Below, in pieces: positions 1 through 8,745 of a stretch of DNA of 64,000 nt. Made by a program: the position numbers and the translations under genes. The stretch is taken from assembly GCF_016745395.1 (NCBI RefSeq), contig NZ_JAERVJ010000001.1:620001-684000 (forward strand), in the 5' to 3' direction. Below the pieces are notes generated by a model, which was given only the letters and a program-made list of their open reading frames with translations, made no database searches and was not told the DNA's origin. Position 1 is the stretch's first letter. Each line of letters starts with the position of its first letter. Source of the DNA: Methylocystis sp. Sn-Cys. GTDB lineage: Bacteria; Pseudomonadota; Alphaproteobacteria; Rhizobiales; Beijerinckiaceae.

Positions 1-83
1 CGGAGTTGGACGAGCTGTTCGATCTCTCGTACCACTTCAAGCATGTGGATACGATTTTCCAGCGCGTGTTCGGGGAGGGCTGA
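1..83 (+). CDS. purB: C-terminal end of probable adenylosuccinate lyase (partial)
   Basis: Only the last 26 codons are in the window, in the frame beginning at base 3 and ending with TGA at 81-83. The visible residues include YHFKHVDTIFQRVFG. From memory, this resembles the carboxyl end of alphaproteobacterial PurB, which often finishes with a similar KHVDTIF-RVFG segment. PurB forms AICAR and AMP by fumarate elimination in purine synthesis. No catalytic part is visible, so the call rests on this short tail and on the good frame alone. Confidence 0.5.
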   Translation, partial: ELDELFDLSYHFKHVDTIFQRVFGEG

Positions 84-91
84 CGCAGCTT

Positions 92-330
92 CCGTTTGAA
101 TAGATGGGGACGTGTCATTCCCGGCGGGCTGAAAGCCCGACCGGGACTCCACAGCCACAAGAGCGCTGGTTTTGCCCAGAGCCCGTCATTGCGAGCGAAG
201 CGAAGCAATCCAGGGCAGCGATGCGGCGCTGGATTGCTTCGTCGGCTCCGCCTCCTCGCAATGACCGCGGTGAGTCCTGTGTGTCCAAACGGCGCGAGCG
301 TCCGGGATACGCCGAACCAATCGAGTGGAT
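92..330. repeat. Composite repeat element, copy A, with REP-like core 185-265
   Basis: The core is an imperfect inverted repeat starting GTCATTGCGAGCGAAGCG and ending GCCTCCTCGCAATGAC. It is flanked by arms that recur elsewhere. On one side are a palindromic CCCGGCGGGC...GCCCGACCGGG block and the words CAAGAGCGCTGG and TTGCCCAGAG. On the other side is a GTGTGTCCAAAC block followed by GGCGCGAGCGTCC. The same arms in the opposite orientation surround the core near 63.3 kb and 47.0 kb. No gene is seen in this gap. Confidence 0.85.
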
Positions 331-336
331 CTCGTA

Positions 337-825
337 TCACTCCTGCGCCGGCGCCTTCAGATGGCCGCGCCGCCGGTCCCGTTGCCTCATCAACGTGTCG
401 GCGGCGTCGATTTCCGCGTAAGCGAGCTTTATCTCCAGGGCGAAGGCGACGAGCGCCGCAGTGAAAAGCCCCATGGCGATCATGAACAGAAACCCCGCGC
501 CGAATTCGTGACGGAAGCGGAAAAACGCCGATGCGAAGGCGACGATGACGAGAAAGCTCGTCACGACGCAGCTCGCCACGCCCCAATAGATCGAGCGGTG
601 GACCAGCACGGCGCGCCGCCGCAGGATCGGCACCTCGACCTTGCGATGCGCCTGGGCGTGTCCGTCGTCGAGATCGGCAAGCTCGCGCGCGCGATCCACG
701 ATCCGATCCTGCCGTGAGACGAGCACGCCCAAAAGCTGCGCCTCGGCGGCGAGCAGAAAGGCCGGGCCGGTCACCTGGGAGATGACGATGGAAAGCTGCT
801 CGATGGTCGGCGCGTCGAAAAGCAT
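337..825 (-). CDS. DUF2721 family membrane protein
   Basis: The 162-residue product has a hydrophobic N-terminal segment (about residues 8-35), a polar middle rich in Arg and Asp, and two further membrane spans (about 80-105 and 110-135). The order of segments and the opening phrase SIVISQVTGPAFLLAAEAQLLGVL fit the DUF2721 family of small inner-membrane proteins, whose function is not known. The gene stands alone on the minus strand, divergent from the ccm operon. The ribosome site before the ATG is weak. Its far C-terminus is very basic (RQRDRRRGH). Confidence 0.7.
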   Translation of the reverse strand: MLFDAPTIEQLSIVISQVTGPAFLLAAEAQLLGVLVSRQDRIVDRARELADLDDGHAQAHRKVEVPILRRRAVLVHRSIYWGVASCVVTSFLVIVAFASAFFRFRHEFGAGFLFMIAMGLFTAALVAFALEIKLAYAEIDAADTLMRQRDRRRGHLKAPAQE

Positions 826-953
826 GGGCGGTCCCGCGTAAAACAGTTCGTCGGCGCATCTTATACCGGTTCGTGGCCCCCCGGAGCGGGGGACGGCGGC
901 GCAAGCTGCATTTCTCTTCCAAAGCGCCCGGCAAAGCCTTAAACAGCGCTTCC

Positions 954-2075
954 ATGATGTGGCTCATTTTCGCTCTCCTCACCGGCGCCGCGGTTATGGC
1001 CGTCCTCCTGCCGCTCGCCATGCGGGGCGAGACGAAAGACGCGGGCGCCGCCGACATCGCCTTTTTCGAGGAGCAGCTCGCCGAGATCGCGCGCGAGCGC
1101 GCGGAGGGCCGCCTCGACCCGGTCGAAGCCGAGGCCGCGAAGACCGAGGCCGCCCGGCGCCTGCTGCGCGCCGAAGCGGCTCCGAAGGCGCGGGCCGAGG
1201 GCTCCCGCAAGGCGGCGCTCGTGGCGGCGCTTGCGGCGATGGTCATTGTCCCGGCGGTCTCGCTGCCGCTCTATCTGCGCCTCGGCAAAGTCGAAATGCC
1301 CGACATGCCGCTGACGGCGCGGCTCGACTCCCAGCCCGACAAGGGCGATCTCGCCGGCGCCGTCGCCCGCATCGAACAGCATTTGCGCGAGCATCCAGAG
1401 GATGGCCGCGGCTTCGAGGTGGTGGCCCCCTATTACCTGCGCTCCGGGCGCGGCGAGGAGGCGATCGACGCTTATTCCAAGGCCTTGAAGCTCCTCGGGG
1501 CCACGGCGGAGCGCCACGCCAATCTGGGGCAGGCGCGCATGATCGTCGCCGAAGGCAAGGTCACGCCGCAGGCGCGGCAGGATTTCGAGGCGGCGCTGGC
1601 GCTCGACCCCGGCAATGTGATGGCCGCCTATTATCTCGGCGTCGGCGCAGAGCAGGCGGGCGAGAAGGACAAGGCCGTCGGGATTTTCGAGAAGCTCGAA
1701 GCCGAGGCCTCGGCCGACGCGTCCTATCTCCCGGCCGTGAAGCGCCGGCTGGCGGCGTTGCGGGGCGAAGACGCGCAAGAGCGGCCGCCCTTCGCGCAGG
1801 GGCCCGCGAGCGCGCAGGGCAAGGCCATCGCCGCCATGCCGGCCGACGAGCGCGCGGCGACGATCAAGGGCATGGTCGACAAGCTTGCGTCGCGGCTGGA
1901 GAGCAAGGGCGACGACGTCGAAGGCTGGCTGCGGCTCATCCGCGCCTATAGCGTGCTGTCGGAACCCGAAAAGGCGAAAAAGGCTGTCGAGGACGCCCGC
2001 AAGGCGCTCGCCGGCAAGCTCGACGAAGTCGCGCGCATCGAGGCGCTGGCGAAGGAATTGAACATCGGGGGGTGA
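954..2075 (+). CDS. ccmI: Cytochrome c biogenesis protein CcmI
   Basis: The product is 373 residues. CcmI is the membrane-anchored apocytochrome chaperone of System I cytochrome c maturation and hands apocytochrome to the CcmF/CcmH haem ligation complex. The sequence has an N-terminal membrane span ([20 protein letters not shown]), a cytoplasmic loop rich in Ala, Glu and Arg, a second span near residues 90-110, and a periplasmic part with TPR-like helices (for example [19 protein letters not shown]). I chose the ATG at 954 because it begins at the first membrane span; an upstream in-frame start at 873 would add 27 basic residues. It leads the operon ccmI-ccmE-ccmF-ccmH. Confidence 0.9.
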   Translation: MMWLIFALLTGAAVMAVLLPLAMRGETKDAGAADIAFFEEQLAEIARERAEGRLDPVEAEAAKTEAARRLLRAEAAPKARAEGSRKAALVAALAAMVIVPAVSLPLYLRLGKVEMPDMPLTARLDSQPDKGDLAGAVARIEQHLREHPEDGRGFEVVAPYYLRSGRGEEAIDAYSKALKLLGATAERHANLGQARMIVAEGKVTPQARQDFEAALALDPGNVMAAYYLGVGAEQAGEKDKAVGIFEKLEAEASADASYLPAVKRRLAALRGEDAQERPPFAQGPASAQGKAIAAMPADERAATIKGMVDKLASRLESKGDDVEGWLRLIRAYSVLSEPEKAKKAVEDARKALAGKLDEVARIEALAKELNIGG

Positions 2076-2077
2076 CC

Positions 2078-2189
2078 CCCTCTCCCGCAAGCGGGAGAGG
2101 GTGGCCCCTGCGTCAGCAGGGGTCGGGTGAGGGCCCTCATCCGTCACCGCTTCGCGGCGACGCCTTCTCCCGCCTGCGGGAGAAGGGAA
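2078..2189. repeat. Palindromic repeat family 2, copy 1 (ccmI-ccmE junction)
   Basis: This element of about 112 bp holds three hairpins: CTCTCCCGC/GCGGGAGAG, a CCCCTGCGTCAGCAGGGG unit, and a last CTTCTCCCGC/GCGGGAGAAG pair. The second copy at 2665-2775 is nearly identical. It begins right at the ccmI stop and ends just before ccmE. Confidence 0.9.
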
Positions 2190-2191
2190 AA

Positions 2192-2647
2192 ATGAGCAGT
2201 GAGAGCGACATGACGCGCAAAGGCAAGAGACTGACGCTGATCATCGGGGCGCTGGCCGTTCTGGGCCTCGCGGCGGGACTCATGCTTTTCGCGCTACGCG
2301 ACAATATCGTCTTCTTCTACACGCCCTCGGAGCTGGCCCAGAAGCAAGTTGCGCCCGGCGCGCGGCTGCGCATCGGCGGGCTCGTCAAAGAGGGCAGCGT
2401 CGTCAAGAACGGCAAGGACGTGGCCTTCACCGTCACGGATAAAACCAAAGACCTCGCCGTGGCCTATACGGGCCTCTTGCCCGATCTCTTCCGCGAGGGC
2501 CAGGGCGTCGTCGTCGACGGGCTGTTGCAGCCCGATGGCAAATTCAAAGCCGACAGCGTGCTCGCCAAGCACGACGAACGCTACATGCCCCGCGACGTCG
2601 CGGACAAGCTGAAGCAGCAGGGCGTGTGGCAGGGAGAGAAGAAGTGA
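2192..2647 (+). CDS. ccmE: Cytochrome c maturation haem chaperone CcmE
   Basis: CcmE covalently binds haem in the periplasm and passes it from CcmABCD to CcmF/H. The 151-residue product has one N-terminal membrane anchor ([22 protein letters not shown]) and an OB-fold periplasmic domain. The haem-binding motif [11 protein letters not shown] contains the histidine (about residue 127) and the downstream tyrosine typical of the family. I prefer the ATG at 2192; the ATG at 2210 is also possible, and translation from any upstream start would run through the repeat. Both flanking gaps in the operon are filled by family 2 repeats. Confidence 0.93.
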   Translation: MSSESDMTRKGKRLTLIIGALAVLGLAAGLMLFALRDNIVFFYTPSELAQKQVAPGARLRIGGLVKEGSVVKNGKDVAFTVTDKTKDLAVAYTGLLPDLFREGQGVVVDGLLQPDGKFKADSVLAKHDERYMPRDVADKLKQQGVWQGEKK

Positions 2648-2664
2648 ACCATCCGGCCCCCTTC

Positions 2665-2775
2665 CCCTCTCCCGCAAGCGGGAGAGGGTGGCCCTCGCGT
2701 CAGCGAGGGTCGGGTGAGGGCCCTCATCCGTCACCGCTTCGCGGCGGCGCCTTCTCCCGCGGGCGGGAGAAGGAG
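2665..2775. repeat. Palindromic repeat family 2, copy 2 (ccmE-ccmF junction)
   Basis: This nearly exact copy of the element at 2078-2189 lies in the same orientation and fills the gap between ccmE and ccmF. It has the same three hairpins and the shared central phrase GGGCCCTCATCCGTCACCGC. It has no T-tract, so it does not look like a simple terminator. Confidence 0.9.
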
Positions 2776-2786
2776 GAGATCCCCCA

Positions 2787-4763
2787 ATGATCGTCGAAAC
2801 CGGACACTACGCGCTCATTCTCGCGCTCGCCCTCGCTTTGCTGCAATTCGCCATCCCCTCCGCCGGCGCGCGGCTGAATGATCCTTCGCTGATGCGTGTC
2901 GCGCGGCCGACGGCGATCGCACAGTTTCTCTTCGTCGCCTTCGCCTATGGCGCGCTGACTTACGCCCATGTCGTTTCCGACTTCTCGCTCGTCAACGTCA
3001 TCGAGAATTCGCACTCGCTGAAGCCCTTCGTTTATAAAATCTCCGGCGTGTGGGGAAATCACGAGGGCTCCATGCTGCTGTGGGTGCTGGTTCTTTCCTT
3101 CTGCGGCGCGCTCGTTGCGATTTTCTCTTCCGCCATGCCGGATAAACTGCGCGCCGATGCGCTTTCCGTTCAGGGCCTGCTCGGCGCGGCCTTTCTGCTG
3201 TTCATCCTGCTCACCTCCAATCCCTTTGCGCGCGTCGATCAGCCGCCGTGGGAGGGGCGCGACCTCAATCCGATCCTGCAGGACCCCGGTCTCGCGATCC
3301 ATCCGCCGCTGCTGTATCTGGGCTACGTCGGCTTCTCGATCGTCTTCTCTTTCGCCGCCGCCGCGTTGATCGGCGGCCGCATCGACGCCGCCTGGGCGCG
3401 TTTCGCCCGCCCCTGGACGCTCTTCGCCTGGACGGCGCTGACGCTCGGCATCGCCATGGGCTCCTACTGGGCCTATTACACGCTCGGCTGGGGCGGCTTC
3501 TGGTTCTGGGACCCGGTCGAGAACGCTTCGCTCATGCCCTGGCTCGCGGGCACGGCGCTCCTGCACAGCGCCGCGGTGATGGAAAAGCGCGAGGCGCTGA
3601 AGGTCTGGACGATCTTCCTCTCGATTCTCGCTTTCTCGCTCTCGCTGCTCGGCACCTTCCTTGTGCGGTCGGGCGTGCTCACCTCGGTGCACGCCTTCGC
3701 CAGCGATCCCGAGCGCGGCGTCTTCATTCTTGGGATTCTGGTTTTCTTCATTGGCGGCGCTCTGGCGCTCTTCGCCTTGCGGGCGGCGTCGCTCCCTGTC
3801 GGCGGCGTCTTTGCGCCGATCTCGCGCGAGGGCGCGCTGGTGGTGAACAACCTCCTGCTCTCTGCGAGCTGCGCGACGGTCGTCATCGGCACGCTCTACC
3901 CGCTCGCTCTGGAGGCGCTGACGGGCGAGAAGATTTCGGTCGGCCCGCCTTTCTTCAACACGGTCCTGATCCCCATCGCGCTGCCGCTCGCGCTGCTGAT
4001 GCCCATTGGCCAGATGCTCGCCTGGAAGCGCGGCGACCTGCCGGCGGCGCTGCAGCGCCTGCGCGGGGCCTTCGCCATCGGCGTGCTGGCGGCGGCGGCG
4101 CTCGGCGCCCTCTATGGAACGCCTTTCCTCTCCATCGTTTCGGGGGGCATTGCGGTCTATCTCGTCGTCGGCGCGGTGAGCGATATCGCCCAGCGCGCGA
4201 CCTTCCGCGCCTCCTCCGCCGGCGCCGTCTTCTCGCGCCTGCGCGGCCTGCCGCTCTCGGCCTGGGGGACATCCCTCTCGCACGCCGGCATGGGGCTGAC
4301 GCTCTTGGGCCTTGCGGCGACTGGCTGGGGCGTCGAGAACATCGTCGCCATGAAGCCCGGCGATTATTACGACGTCGGTCCCTATAAGCTCGGCATCGAG
4401 GAAATCTCGCCGCGTAGCGGACCCAACTATTCCGAAACCTACGCCGTGATGGCGGTGCGCTCGGGGACCGAGACCGTCGCCAAAATCGAACCCGCCAAAC
4501 GCTTCTATCAGGCGCGCAAGATGCAGCGCTCCGAGGCCGGCATTGTGACGCTGGGCCTCGGCCAGGTCTACGCCGCGATCGGAGACTCGCATGAAGACGG
4601 GACGATCGACGCCCGGCTCTACTGGAAACCCTTCGTCACGCTGATCTGGATCGGCGCGCTGGTCATGGCCTTTGGCGGCGGATTGTCGCTCGCCGACCGG
4701 CGGCTGCGGATCGGCGTGGCGCGGCGGGCGAGCGCGATCGCAATGCCGGAGGCTGCGGAATGA
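2787..4763 (+). CDS. ccmF: Haem lyase CcmF
   Basis: CcmF is the polytopic core of the System I haem ligase, which attaches haem to the CXXCH motifs of apocytochromes c at the periplasmic face. The 658-residue protein is strongly hydrophobic, with many membrane spans. It contains the tryptophan-rich haem-handling motif WGGFWFWDPVENASLMPW (about residues 234-251), conserved loop histidines (for example SGVWGNHEGSM and AIHPPLLYLGY), and a periplasmic C-terminal domain. A good Shine-Dalgarno (AGGAGG) precedes the ATG. The stop codon overlaps the first possible start of ccmH. Confidence 0.96.
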   Translation: MIVETGHYALILALALALLQFAIPSAGARLNDPSLMRVARPTAIAQFLFVAFAYGALTYAHVVSDFSLVNVIENSHSLKPFVYKISGVWGNHEGSMLLWVLVLSFCGALVAIFSSAMPDKLRADALSVQGLLGAAFLLFILLTSNPFARVDQPPWEGRDLNPILQDPGLAIHPPLLYLGYVGFSIVFSFAAAALIGGRIDAAWARFARPWTLFAWTALTLGIAMGSYWAYYTLGWGGFWFWDPVENASLMPWLAGTALLHSAAVMEKREALKVWTIFLSILAFSLSLLGTFLVRSGVLTSVHAFASDPERGVFILGILVFFIGGALALFALRAASLPVGGVFAPISREGALVVNNLLLSASCATVVIGTLYPLALEALTGEKISVGPPFFNTVLIPIALPLALLMPIGQMLAWKRGDLPAALQRLRGAFAIGVLAAAALGALYGTPFLSIVSGGIAVYLVVGAVSDIAQRATFRASSAGAVFSRLRGLPLSAWGTSLSHAGMGLTLLGLAATGWGVENIVAMKPGDYYDVGPYKLGIEEISPRSGPNYSETYAVMAVRSGTETVAKIEPAKRFYQARKMQRSEAGIVTLGLGQVYAAIGDSHEDGTIDARLYWKPFVTLIWIGALVMAFGGGLSLADRRLRIGVARRASAIAMPEAAE

Positions 4764-5359
4764 CGTGGAAGGCCCCCTCCCTGTCCCTCCCCCGCTGCCG
4801 CGGGAGAGGGGACGCTCACGATCGGCGTGGGTGCAAATTCCCGAGCCCGACTCCCTCTCCCGCGAAGCGGGGGAGGGCTGGGGTGGGGGTCGTTGCAGCG
4901 ATGGCGATCCTATTCATCGCCCCCGCCCACGCCGTCACCCCCGGCGAAAAGCTCTCCGACCCCGCCATGGAGGCCCGCGCGCGCGCCATCACCAGCGAGC
5001 TGCGCTGCCTCGTCTGCCAGAATCAGTCGGTTGACGATTCCGACGCCTCCCTCGCCAAGGATCTGCGCGTGCTCGTGCGCGAGAAGCTCAAAGACGGTCT
5101 GAGCGACGCCGAGGTGAAGGAGTATGTCCATTCGCGCTACGGCGACTTCGTTCTGCTGCGGCCGCCGCTGAAGCTGGACACGATCCTGCTCTGGGCCGCG
5201 CCGCTCCTCGCGCTGCTCGCAGGCGCGGCCGCCGTCTGGAGCGCCTCGCGCCGGCGCCGGGCGGCGCCAGCAGGCTCCACCGAATTGACGGCCGAGGAGC
5301 GCGCGCGACTCGCGGCTTTGGGCCTCTCCGAGGGGCAACCCCGCGATTCGGCTGAATAG
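4760..5359 (+). CDS. ccmH: Cytochrome c maturation protein CcmH/CcmL (start uncertain)
   Basis: CcmH reduces or holds the apocytochrome cysteines for haem ligation. The redox motif LRCLVCQNQ (Cys83 and Cys86 counted from 4760) and the following SVDDSDASLAKDLR are typical, and a C-terminal membrane span is present (LLWAAPLLALLAGAAAVW). The signal-like segment VVAAMAILFIAPAHA lies about 45 residues in. The ATG at 4760 overlaps the ccmF stop (ATGA) but would translate a palindromic repeat before the signal peptide. A GTG at 4883 or the ATG at 4901 would give a normal signal sequence but has no clear ribosome site. Family identity is secure; the true start is not. Confidence 0.88.
   Translation: MTWKAPSLSLPRCRGRGDAHDRRGCKFPSPTPSPAKRGRAGVGVVAAMAILFIAPAHAVTPGEKLSDPAMEARARAITSELRCLVCQNQSVDDSDASLAKDLRVLVREKLKDGLSDAEVKEYVHSRYGDFVLLRPPLKLDTILLWAAPLLALLAGAAAVWSASRRRRAAPAGSTELTAEERARLAALGLSEGQPRDSAE
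4772..4892. repeat. Divergent family 2-like repeat inside the ccmF-ccmH junction
   Basis: The stretch contains C-rich and G-rich arms (CTCCCCCGCTGCCGCGGGAGAGGGG, given here only as the hairpin CCCGC/GCGGG, and CTCCCTCTCCCGCGAAGCGGGGGAGGG as CTCTCCCGC/GCGGGGGAG). They resemble the ends of the family 2 elements in the two upstream junctions. It sits within the reading frame of ccmH if translation starts at 4760. Confidence 0.7.
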
Positions 5360-5374
5360 TTAATGTCACGCTAA
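5360..5374. promoter_or_regulatory. CtrA-like box (TTAA-N7-CTAA)
   Basis: TTAA and CTAA are separated by seven bases directly after the ccmH stop and about 47 bases before the pit start. One base differs from the TTAA-N7-TTAA consensus of the alphaproteobacterial regulator CtrA. A single near-match like this can occur by chance. Confidence 0.25.
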
Positions 5375-5420
5375 GGTTGCGGCGACGGGCTTGAATAAGG
5401 CTCCTTTTCACAGGGGGCCT

Positions 5421-7061
5421 ATGATGACTTCTGTTGCTTCTCAAATTGGTATTGGCGCCGGCCACGGGCCGGCGAGCGCGAAGCCGAAGCTCGATCATTC
5501 TTTCGACATTCGCGGGTTGTTGGCGTTTCTCGGCGTCATCGCCTGCGGTCTGAGCTATACGGCCTGGAGCATCTGGAGCGATCTCAAGGACACGGGCGCG
5601 CCGGTTGTCGCCTATCTGCCTTTCGTCCTGCTCGGCGTGGCGTTGCTGATCGCGCTCGGCTTTGAATTCGTCAACGGCTTCCACGATACGGCCAACGCCG
5701 TCGCGACCGTCATCTACACCCACTCCATGCCGGCCAATGTCGCCGTCATCTGGTCTGGCTTCTTCAACTTTCTCGGCGTGCTGTTCTCCACCGGCGCGGT
5801 GGCTTTCGGCATCGTCTCGCTGTTGCCCGTGGAGCTGATCCTGCAAGTCGGGTCCAGCGCCGGTTTCGCCATGGTCTTCGCGCTGCTCATTGCGGCGATC
5901 ATCTGGAACCTCGGCACCTGGTGGCTGGGCCTGCCGGCCTCTTCCTCGCACACGCTGATCGGCTCGATCATCGGCGTCGGCGTCGCCAACGCTCTTATGC
6001 GCGGCCGCGACGGCACGTCCGGCGTCGACTGGGGCAAGGCGACGGAGATCGCCTATTCGCTGCTGCTCTCCCCGCTCGTCGGCTTCACGGCCGCCGCCCT
6101 GCTGCTGCTGCTCATGAAGTTCGTCGTCCGCAAGGCCGAGCTCTATAAGGAGCCGCAGGGCCAGAACCCGCCGCCGTGGTGGATTCGCGGCCTCCTGATC
6201 CTCACCTGCACGGGCGTTTCCTTCGCCCATGGCTCGAATGACGGCCAGAAGGGCATGGGCCTCATCATGCTGATCCTGATCGGCACGGTGCCCACGGCCT
6301 ATGCGCTCAACCGCGCGCTGCCGGAGAGCCATGTCGCCGCCTTCTCCAAGGCGTCGCTCGCCGCCGCCAAAGTCGTGGAGGCCAAGGCCGCGGGCTATCA
6401 GGTGCTCGGCGATCCGCGGCCGGCGGTGACGAATTACATCTCGCGCCATGAGCTCAATGAGGGCACTTATCCCTCGCTCGCCGCGCTGATGCGCGAGATC
6501 TCCAAGGAGATCGACTCCTATGGCGCGATCTCGAAAATTCCCTTCGCCGCCGTCGGCAACACCCGCAACGACATTTATCTCGCCTCCGAGGCGCTGCGCT
6601 TCCTCGTCAAGGACAAGGAGGCCGACCTCACCGAGGCGGATAAAAAAGTGCTGAAGGACTATAAGGACCACATCGACAAGGCGACGAAATTCATCCCGAC
6701 CTGGGTGAAGATCGCCGTCGCCATTGCGCTCGGCCTCGGCACCATGATCGGCTGGAAGCGCATTGTCGTCACCGTGGGCGAGAAGATCGGCAAGGAGCAT
6801 CTGACCTATGGCCAGGGCGCTTCGGCCGAGCTCGTCGCAATGAGCACCATCGCCGCCGCCGACATGTTTGGCCTGCCGGTTTCCACCACCCATGTGCTGT
6901 CGTCCGGCGTCGCCGGCACGATGGCGGCCAACGGCTCCGGCGTGCAGATGGGCACGATCCGCAATCTGCTGATGGCCTGGGGGCTGACGCTCCCCTGCGC
7001 CATTCTTCTCTCCGGCTCGCTGTATTTTCTGCTGAGCCATGTGCTGAAAATGGCGGGCTGA
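5421..7061 (+). CDS. pit: Inorganic phosphate transporter, PiT family
   Basis: PiT proteins are low-affinity inner-membrane phosphate (or metal-phosphate) symporters. The 546-residue product has the two family signatures: GFEFVNGFHDTANAVATVIYT in the N-terminal half and SFAHGSNDGQKGMG further on. It also has about ten hydrophobic spans and a large hydrophilic loop (about residues 320-430), as in many PiT proteins. The second half repeats the first with STTHVLSSGVAGT. The start at 5421 follows an AGGGGG ribosome site; a TTG at 5391 is less likely. It appears monocistronic. Confidence 0.93.
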   Translation: MMTSVASQIGIGAGHGPASAKPKLDHSFDIRGLLAFLGVIACGLSYTAWSIWSDLKDTGAPVVAYLPFVLLGVALLIALGFEFVNGFHDTANAVATVIYTHSMPANVAVIWSGFFNFLGVLFSTGAVAFGIVSLLPVELILQVGSSAGFAMVFALLIAAIIWNLGTWWLGLPASSSHTLIGSIIGVGVANALMRGRDGTSGVDWGKATEIAYSLLLSPLVGFTAAALLLLLMKFVVRKAELYKEPQGQNPPPWWIRGLLILTCTGVSFAHGSNDGQKGMGLIMLILIGTVPTAYALNRALPESHVAAFSKASLAAAKVVEAKAAGYQVLGDPRPAVTNYISRHELNEGTYPSLAALMREISKEIDSYGAISKIPFAAVGNTRNDIYLASEALRFLVKDKEADLTEADKKVLKDYKDHIDKATKFIPTWVKIAVAIALGLGTMIGWKRIVVTVGEKIGKEHLTYGQGASAELVAMSTIAAADMFGLPVSTTHVLSSGVAGTMAANGSGVQMGTIRNLLMAWGLTLPCAILLSGSLYFLLSHVLKMAG

Positions 7062-7202
7062 TCCGATCGCCCCCAGACGGCGCCGCCGCGGAGCGATCTG
7101 CGGCGGCTCAGCTTGCCTAATCTCGCCTCCGAAGACATAGATCGTAAGTCGGCGAAACGTCGACGCTTTCAGTATCTTTCTTATTTCTTCGGAGAAATGC
7201 TT

Positions 7203-8291
7203 ATGTCCGACAAGTTGAAGCAAGCAATGTTGCAGCCGGCGGGGCCAACCGATATTTTTGGCGTCGCCTATCTCCAGCTTTGCCAGATCTCCTACGCGCT
7301 CCCCTCGTCCATCCCCTACCTCGTCAACAACAAAATGCCGCCGTTGAGCGCGGATGGACGCTGGGAATGCGTTTGGGGACCGGCGGAAAGCGACGATCTG
7401 GCGAATCTCGTGTTCGTCGCCGCCTATTATGACGGGCCGGGCCTGCCGCCGGTTTTCGCCGCGGTCGTCACGCGCGGCACGGATGTCGACGTCAATGATT
7501 TTTGGGGCGTGCTGCAGCAGGCCTTCGAGGATTTTTACGTCATCTTCCAGAGCACGCCGCCCTGGTTGCCCGCCGATAGCCCGGCGCTTGTAGCCGATGG
7601 AACGCTTTACGCGCTGGAGACGATCCAGGGCTTCACCTCCAATGGGGCGTCGCTTGCCGCCTTCCTGGCGGAGTTCCTCCAGTCGCCGCAGAATGAAAAC
7701 CCGGTTCTGGTCTGCACGGGCCATAGTCTCGGCGGATGCGTCACCACTGTGCTGGCGCCTTCGCTGCAAGCCTCGCTCGCCGCTGTCGGGGTCAACAACC
7801 CGATCGTTCCGGCGACCTTCGCGGCCCTGACCGCAGGCAATAGCGCCTTTGCCGATTATTACACATCGACCTTCGGTTATTGCCCCCGCTATTACAACAC
7901 GCTGGACGTCGCGCCGCTCGCCTGGGGCAATTTGGACGCCGTCTCGACCATCTACGATCCGTGCAGCATCCCGATCCCGGACGCCGCCTATATCGCCCTC
8001 GTCCTGTGGCAGGACGCGCTGCTGCTCGAAGGCGCGAGCTATTTGCAGCAGCAGGCCAATAACGCCCCGCTGCCGGGCACATGCTTCGAGCTCTATCCGG
8101 CGGATTGGTTCACGCAGGCCTCCATGCAGCATCATACGGCTACCTATATGCGCCTGCTCGGGGGAACCTCGATCGACATTGGTCCGAGCCTGGCCGCGCG
8201 AAGCCGACCGAGACGGCGCGTCTCCCGTTACCGCCTGCTGTCGCAGGTGAGGAGCCGCGAGAACTTGCTGTTGAAGTCTAACAAGGCTTAA
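7203..8291 (+). CDS. Class 3 lipase-like alpha/beta hydrolase
   Basis: The 362-residue protein contains the lipase nucleophile elbow TGHSLGGCVTTVLAP with the serine at residue 175. It also has the upstream segment VFAAVVTRGTDVDVNDFWGVLQQ, which matches the oxyanion-side region of class 3 (fungal type) lipases. The catalytic acid and histidine probably lie in the later part (NTLDVAPLAWG and QHHTATYM), but this is inference. No signal peptide is evident. The ATG at 7203 has a CGGAG ribosome site. The last 30 residues are very basic. The substrate is unknown. Confidence 0.75.
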   Translation: MSDKLKQAMLQPAGPTDIFGVAYLQLCQISYALPSSIPYLVNNKMPPLSADGRWECVWGPAESDDLANLVFVAAYYDGPGLPPVFAAVVTRGTDVDVNDFWGVLQQAFEDFYVIFQSTPPWLPADSPALVADGTLYALETIQGFTSNGASLAAFLAEFLQSPQNENPVLVCTGHSLGGCVTTVLAPSLQASLAAVGVNNPIVPATFAALTAGNSAFADYYTSTFGYCPRYYNTLDVAPLAWGNLDAVSTIYDPCSIPIPDAAYIALVLWQDALLLEGASYLQQQANNAPLPGTCFELYPADWFTQASMQHHTATYMRLLGGTSIDIGPSLAARSRPRRRVSRYRLLSQVRSRENLLLKSNKA

Positions 8292-8300
8292 GTCCGCCCA

Positions 8301-8323
8301 GGCGCGGGGGACGCCCCCGCGCC
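8301..8323 (+). terminator. Strong GC hairpin after the lipase gene
   Basis: GGCGCGGGGG and CCCCCGCGCC form a perfect 10-bp stem 10 bases after the lipase stop. There is no T-tract, so it may mark an RNA end or a stabiliser rather than a classic intrinsic terminator. Confidence 0.4.
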
Positions 8324-8407
8324 CCCTATCCAATTCCGCTGGGCTGCAATATAGGGGGCGGCAGCGTTGTCGAGCCGCCGGCGCGGCGTCACCTGAAAGA
8401 GCGGACC

Positions 8408-8659
8408 ATGGCCGAACATTCCACGCCCCATTTCCACAATACGCCCGGCGTCGCCCAGATTCGCGTAGGGGCGAAGGAGTTCATGTGCATCGGCGCGCTG
8501 CCGCCGTTCGACCATCCGCATGTCTATATCGACATGGGCGCCGATACGCAGGCGGTGTGCCCCTATTGCTCGACGCTTTACGTCTACGACGCCTCGCTTC
8601 ACGGCGGCGCCGAGCCGGCGGAATGCGTTTATCACGATCAAGCCGCTGACGCGGCCTGA
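8408..8659 (+). CDS. CHCC zinc-finger domain protein (NDUFS6-like)
   Basis: The 83-residue protein has Cys at CIGALPPFDHPHVY, the adjacent His residues, and a closing CPYCSTLYVYD pair. This is the order C-H-C-C of the zf-CHCC family, related to the NDUFS6 subunit of respiratory complex I. Family members are small, soluble and bind zinc. A precise role cannot be read from the sequence. It lies on its own between the lipase and the FAD monooxygenase. Confidence 0.82.
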   Translation: MAEHSTPHFHNTPGVAQIRVGAKEFMCIGALPPFDHPHVYIDMGADTQAVCPYCSTLYVYDASLHGGAEPAECVYHDQAADAA

Positions 8660-8745
8660 CAATTTTCGGTGACCGCCCTGGGGGCTCCTTCCGCCATGGC
8701 CAACCACGCCGATCGCGAAAACGAGCTTAGCCCGGAAGCGCGCCC

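Noticed and set aside
2078-2775. Family 2 repeats read as intrinsic terminators between ccm genes
   Set aside because: There are no T-tracts after the stems, and the genes must be cotranscribed for a normal ccm operon. They are better treated as repeats.
5088-8333. Very long minus-strand open frame of 1081 codons opposite ccmH, pit and the lipase gene
   Set aside because: Its residues are dominated by Arg, Gly, Asp and Gln with no recognisable domain, while the plus strand carries three clear protein families. It is a product of high GC third-position bias.
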